From: a virus
Strand: one strand, 5' to 3'
DNA length: 28,540 nucleotides
Virus record (IMG/VR): IMGVR_UViG_3300021185_003806
Coordinates: 1 to 28,540 of that record
Below the pieces are notes generated by a model, which saw only the letters and a program-made list of their open reading frames with translations, was not told where the DNA came from and did not search any database. Both the position numbers and the translations under genes were made by a program. Shown here piece after piece: positions 26,016-28,540 of this stretch. The stretch's first letter is position 1. The number at the start of each line of letters is the position of its first letter.

Positions 26016-28007
26016 TTAGTAGGATGTTGTAGTAGGAACTGAAGCGATAGTAGGTGTAGTACCTGTTGTATCCGTTCTTCCACCAGGACGGACTAAATTA
26101 CCATTTGGATAACTTTGAGATACGATATAATTAGATGCTGATGGATCTAGTCCAGAAGCAATCTCATCAACAACTGTATCAAAAGTACTGTTATTAATAT
26201 CTAGCTGCAAATACAAATCCTGTAATCCAATTACATCATTTGAAGCAGGAGAAACTCCAATTTCAATAGTTTGTTGACCTTTCTTTAACATTGCAGATTG
26301 TATATTAATAGGACTCATAGTTATAACACCAGAAGCATAATTTATCGTTCCTATATTTCGTTTAACGATGGTAGGTGTTTGTGAATTAACAGATGGAATA
26401 GTAAATAGGAAAAGAGAACCATTTATTCTATTTGTATTGGGAATATCAGACATATAAACGTCTTGAGAAATTCCACTTATTTTAAAAGCAGAAGTTTTAA
26501 TATTATAACCATTCATTGAACGAATAAAGAATTCATTACCAAATCCAATAGAATACTCTGCCCAACTATTTAACGCAACTCTTAAATCACGTCTCATTCT
26601 TACTATTGTGATATTAGAAGTTACAGCGGGACTACTATCATCAATAACTTTCAAGAATTTACTATATTTGAATTTTGCTCCATATTTATTCATCTCAATT
26701 GATTCTGCATACTTATTAGCATTACTTTGAACAACTGATGAAACTTGTGCAGCACTTGGAGCTTGATTGGTGTTATAATATACTTTTGAATCAACTTCAA
26801 TAAAGAGATATTTCAAATCAAGGATTTCTGGCACAATTCCTGCAACAGCATATTTCTTCAATCTCATCTTAATGTCTTCTTTCGTCAAATTAGGTAAAAA
26901 ATCACCTGATTTGGGTTTAATACTAATAAAAACCTTCCCATATTGTGGAGGAATTAAATCTTCTCCACCAAATACGGAGATAGATTCAGTGTCTGGGTAA
27001 ATTCTAGATGGAATTAATGCTTCATAGTCATTTGCAGTAAGGGCCCTATTTTGTGATGCGTATATTCTAGGAGCATACTTCTTAATAGAGTCAACAGCTT
27101 CAATCACTTCTCCGCCAGAGGAGATTATACCAGTTGTTAACAAAGAAATACCAGAAGTAACTGTATAATCTACTGCATTTCGTGTATATGTAATCCTACC
27201 ATTAAAAGTAAACGAACTTACTCCATTTCCACTATCTCCAGCAGTAGTAATATAGTTTATTACAATAAAATTACCATCTTCAAGGGATTTTCCAAAATTA
27301 TTATCTCCAAAAAAGATTTGATATCTTTCATCTTCAATTTCTTGAATATAATAAACTGCAGAAGTTGCATCAATGTTAAAAAGACTATCCTGAAGACTAA
27401 ATTTAGTTGATATAGTAGAATTTTCACTTGGACGAACAGTTACTGAAATTAATTCAGTATCAATACCTGCATTAGGTAGAATAAATTTTTGATTTGGATC
27501 TTGAGAACTATATGTATAGTTAGAAGTTAATAATGTGCCTTGGTATATTTTAATATCATTAAATGTTGCAGTTCCATTAATAACAGGAACAGTAATATCT
27601 TCTAATATAGAGAAAAGATAAGAATTATTGCCAAAGGTTCCACTTGTACCGGCTATAGGACCCGCTTTAAGCGTTAATGAAGCGGGTGCAGGAGCAATAT
27701 TAGTAGTATCTACATAAAAGCTAACTGTTGCCCTTGCTGCTTTACGTGAGCGGGGAACATATCCAATATTTCTTGCTAATGAAACTACATTCTCTCTTAA
27801 GGTAGCACTATCAATGAATACTTCATTAGCAACCATATTTGCATTATAAGAAGTAATGTAAGTATTATATGCTAAAAGATCAATAATTGATGAAAGATTA
27901 GATCCTTCAAAATTATAATCCGTAAAATTAGAATTAGATCTTATATATTCTGTAAGAGTAGTTTTAACCTGATTAAAATCTAGGTTAGCGAAATTGGCTA
28001 ATGGCAT
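26016..28007 (-). CDS. gp6: gp6-like baseplate wedge protein
   Basis: Core baseplate wedge protein of the T4 gp6 family (663 residues, T4 660), related to gpJ of P2 and TssF of type VI secretion systems. In T4, gp6 dimers form the inner ring that joins the wedges. The N-terminus has VKTTLTEYIRSNSNFTDYNF then EGSNLSSIIDLLAYNTYI, as in T4 IKQNLIEWLNGQNEFLDYDF and EGSRLNVLCDLLAYNTLY. Further along are GYVPRSRKAARATV, YQIFFGDNNFGKSLEDGNFI, the ALTANDYEALIPSRIYPDTE segment and FISIKPKSGDFLPNLTKEDI, each with a T4 counterpart (TATDYDTFVSERFG, AAKPKSGLYLTTVQREDIK). The ATG follows the gp25 TAA by two bases, so the two are translationally coupled. Composition is like the neighbours and no insertion of the GxGY type is present, in contrast to the other large proteins here. 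Confidence 0.96.
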   Translation of the reverse strand: MPLANFANLDFNQVKTTLTEYIRSNSNFTDYNFEGSNLSSIIDLLAYNTYITSYNANMVANEVFIDSATLRENVVSLARNIGYVPRSRKAARATVSFYVDTTNIAPAPASLTLKAGPIAGTSGTFGNNSYLFSILEDITVPVINGTATFNDIKIYQGTLLTSNYTYSSQDPNQKFILPNAGIDTELISVTVRPSENSTISTKFSLQDSLFNIDATSAVYYIQEIEDERYQIFFGDNNFGKSLEDGNFIVINYITTAGDSGNGVSSFTFNGRITYTRNAVDYTVTSGISLLTTGIISSGGEVIEAVDSIKKYAPRIYASQNRALTANDYEALIPSRIYPDTESISVFGGEDLIPPQYGKVFISIKPKSGDFLPNLTKEDIKMRLKKYAVAGIVPEILDLKYLFIEVDSKVYYNTNQAPSAAQVSSVVQSNANKYAESIEMNKYGAKFKYSKFLKVIDDSSPAVTSNITIVRMRRDLRVALNSWAEYSIGFGNEFFIRSMNGYNIKTSAFKISGISQDVYMSDIPNTNRINGSLFLFTIPSVNSQTPTIVKRNIGTINYASGVITMSPINIQSAMLKKGQQTIEIGVSPASNDVIGLQDLYLQLDINNSTFDTVVDEIASGLDPSASNYIVSQSYPNGNLVRPGGRTDTTGTTPTIASVPTTTSY

Positions 28008-28009
28008 TT

Positions 28010-28411
28010 TTATCTAGCTGATTGCAAAGCGAATTGTAGTTGTTGTTGTGGAACATCTGCTCCAATAATATCATATACAATAACAACATCAAAGGAGTTA
28101 TTATCAAAATCTGGAAAAACTCTACAACTAACTAATTTAACTCTTGGTTCATAATTTTTAATAGAATTTGTAATTTCTTCCTTAATGGTTGTAGCAGAAA
28201 GATCATCAATATTTTCAAAGAGGGATGCAGAGACATAAGATCCAAAAGTAGGATCAAAGAATTTTTCTCCAGGAAGGGTAAATACAATATTTCTCACTGA
28301 ACGAGCAATTGCATTTTCATTTTTAAGTCCAATAAGATCATCATTTACAGGATTAACCTGAAATGTCATACTAATATCCTTAAAACCCTGGCTTACCCTT
28401 TGTATAGGCAT
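28010..28411 (-). CDS. gp25: gp25-like baseplate wedge protein (sheath initiator)
   Basis: Baseplate wedge protein of the gp25/TssE family, 133 residues against 132 in T4. In contractile tails it sits at the sheath base, where its beta-handshake with the first sheath subunit starts sheath assembly. The segments NIVFTLPGEKFFDPTFGSYV, SASLFENIDDLSATTIKEEI and NSIKNYEPRVKLVSCRVFPD follow T4 gp25 (RPFDPEFGCDLSDQLFENMT, AVRNYEPRIDKLAV). The EPR motif that is conserved across phage and type VI homologues is intact. It is the first whole gene in the window. A late-like AATAAATA lies 29 bases upstream of the ATG, with no clear Shine-Dalgarno sequence. It is followed immediately by gp6. In T4 gene 25 lies away from gene 6, so the gp25-gp6 pairing here is the arrangement of other contractile systems. 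Confidence 0.96.
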   Translation of the reverse strand: MPIQRVSQGFKDISMTFQVNPVNDDLIGLKNENAIARSVRNIVFTLPGEKFFDPTFGSYVSASLFENIDDLSATTIKEEITNSIKNYEPRVKLVSCRVFPDFDNNSFDVVIVYDIIGADVPQQQLQFALQSAR

Positions 28412-28440
28412 TGCAAAAAAAGAAAATTACAAATTTTAGT

Positions 28441-28448
28441 TATTTATT
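28441..28448 (-). promoter_or_regulatory. T4-type late promoter, AATAAATA, before gp25
   Basis: AATAAATA on the minus strand, one base from the T4 late consensus, in the 49-base gap between the upstream gene and gp25. It lies 29 bases before the ATG, a normal distance for a late transcript with a short leader. The surrounding sequence is very AT-rich, so a chance match is possible. Confidence 0.5.
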
Positions 28449-28460
28449 AAGGATTCGTTA

Positions 28461-28540
28461 TTAAAATTCTGCTAGAGGAATGGCATCAGTGTCATAATCT
28501 AGCCCATCATCATCAAAATCGTCATTACTGCGCTCATAAA
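28461..28540 (-). CDS. C-terminal end of an unidentified upstream gene (cut by window edge)
   Basis: Only one minus-strand frame stays open from the window edge; the other two stop early. It encodes 25 residues, YERSNDDFDDDGLDYDTDAI then PLAEF, ending in TAA at 28463-28461. The tail is strongly acidic (ten Asp/Glu in 25). By position it could be another baseplate or hub gene, but 25 residues are not enough to name it. Confidence 0.6.
   Translation of the reverse strand, partial: YERSNDDFDDDGLDYDTDAIPLAEF

Noticed and set aside
28412-28460. Possible terminator between the upstream gene and gp25
   Set aside because: The stretch is AT-rich with a T-run, but I could not form a convincing GC-paired stem before it.
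1-28540. Defence system, mobile element, integrase, tRNA or host-derived metabolic gene
   Set aside because: Both strands were read through. All sequence is accounted for by virion genes with gaps of at most about 50 bases, and nothing resembling these features is present.

Overview
The window is a block of virion genes from a T4-type contractile-tailed phage with an AT-rich genome (roughly one third GC by eye). Every supported gene is read from the minus strand, so transcription runs from high to low coordinates. The order gp25, gp6, gp7-like giant, gp8, large DUF4815-type protein, two small proteins, gp13, gp14, gp15 is the order of the T4 baseplate-wedge and neck genes. Gene sizes, a DUF4815-type N-terminus, glycine/threonine-rich repeat modules and a YHYH-like segment point to the marine branch of the T4 superfamily (relatives of cyanophages and SAR11 phages). 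The host cannot be fixed: there is no photosynthesis gene, tRNA or other host-linked gene here.

Layout in transcription order. 28540-28461: acidic C-terminal end of an unidentified upstream gene. 28411-28010: gp25, preceded by a T4-late-like promoter. 28007-26016: gp6. 25998-12319: a 4559-residue protein in the gp7 position, nearly half of the window. Its N-terminal ~230 residues keep a gp7-like block, and the rest is a long mosaic of beta-rich repeats with a few non-repeat islands. 12282-10729: gp8, behind a second late-like promoter. 10722-3145: a 2525-residue DUF4815-type protein in the slot where T4 has gp9-gp12 and wac. 3143-2919 and 2929-2528: two small overlapping genes. 2505-1663: gp13. 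1658-216: gp14 with a large internal insertion. 191-1: the first 63 codons of gp15, behind a third late-like promoter and cut by the window edge.

How they work together (established for T4, transferred by homology): gp6, gp7, gp8 and gp25 build the baseplate wedges, and gp25 also starts sheath assembly. gp13 and gp14 form the neck that closes the DNA-filled head, and gp15 caps the tail tube and sheath so that head and tail can join. The DUF4815-type giant, the gp7-like giant and the small proteins are probably the outer baseplate or host-contact decoration.

There is no defence system, mobile element, RNA gene or CRISPR array, and no gene-free stretch longer than about 50 bases. The most unusual content is protein architecture. 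The gp7-like protein is several times the T4 size. It holds an 85-residue repeat array in which each full copy keeps a Cys, an Asp, a His and a YPR..DP motif, and this array is interrupted by a 54-base triplication next to a GC-rich patch. The same GxGY modules and VGxGT turns recur in gp7-like, gp8, DUF4815 and gp14, as if one repeat toolkit had spread through the tail genes.
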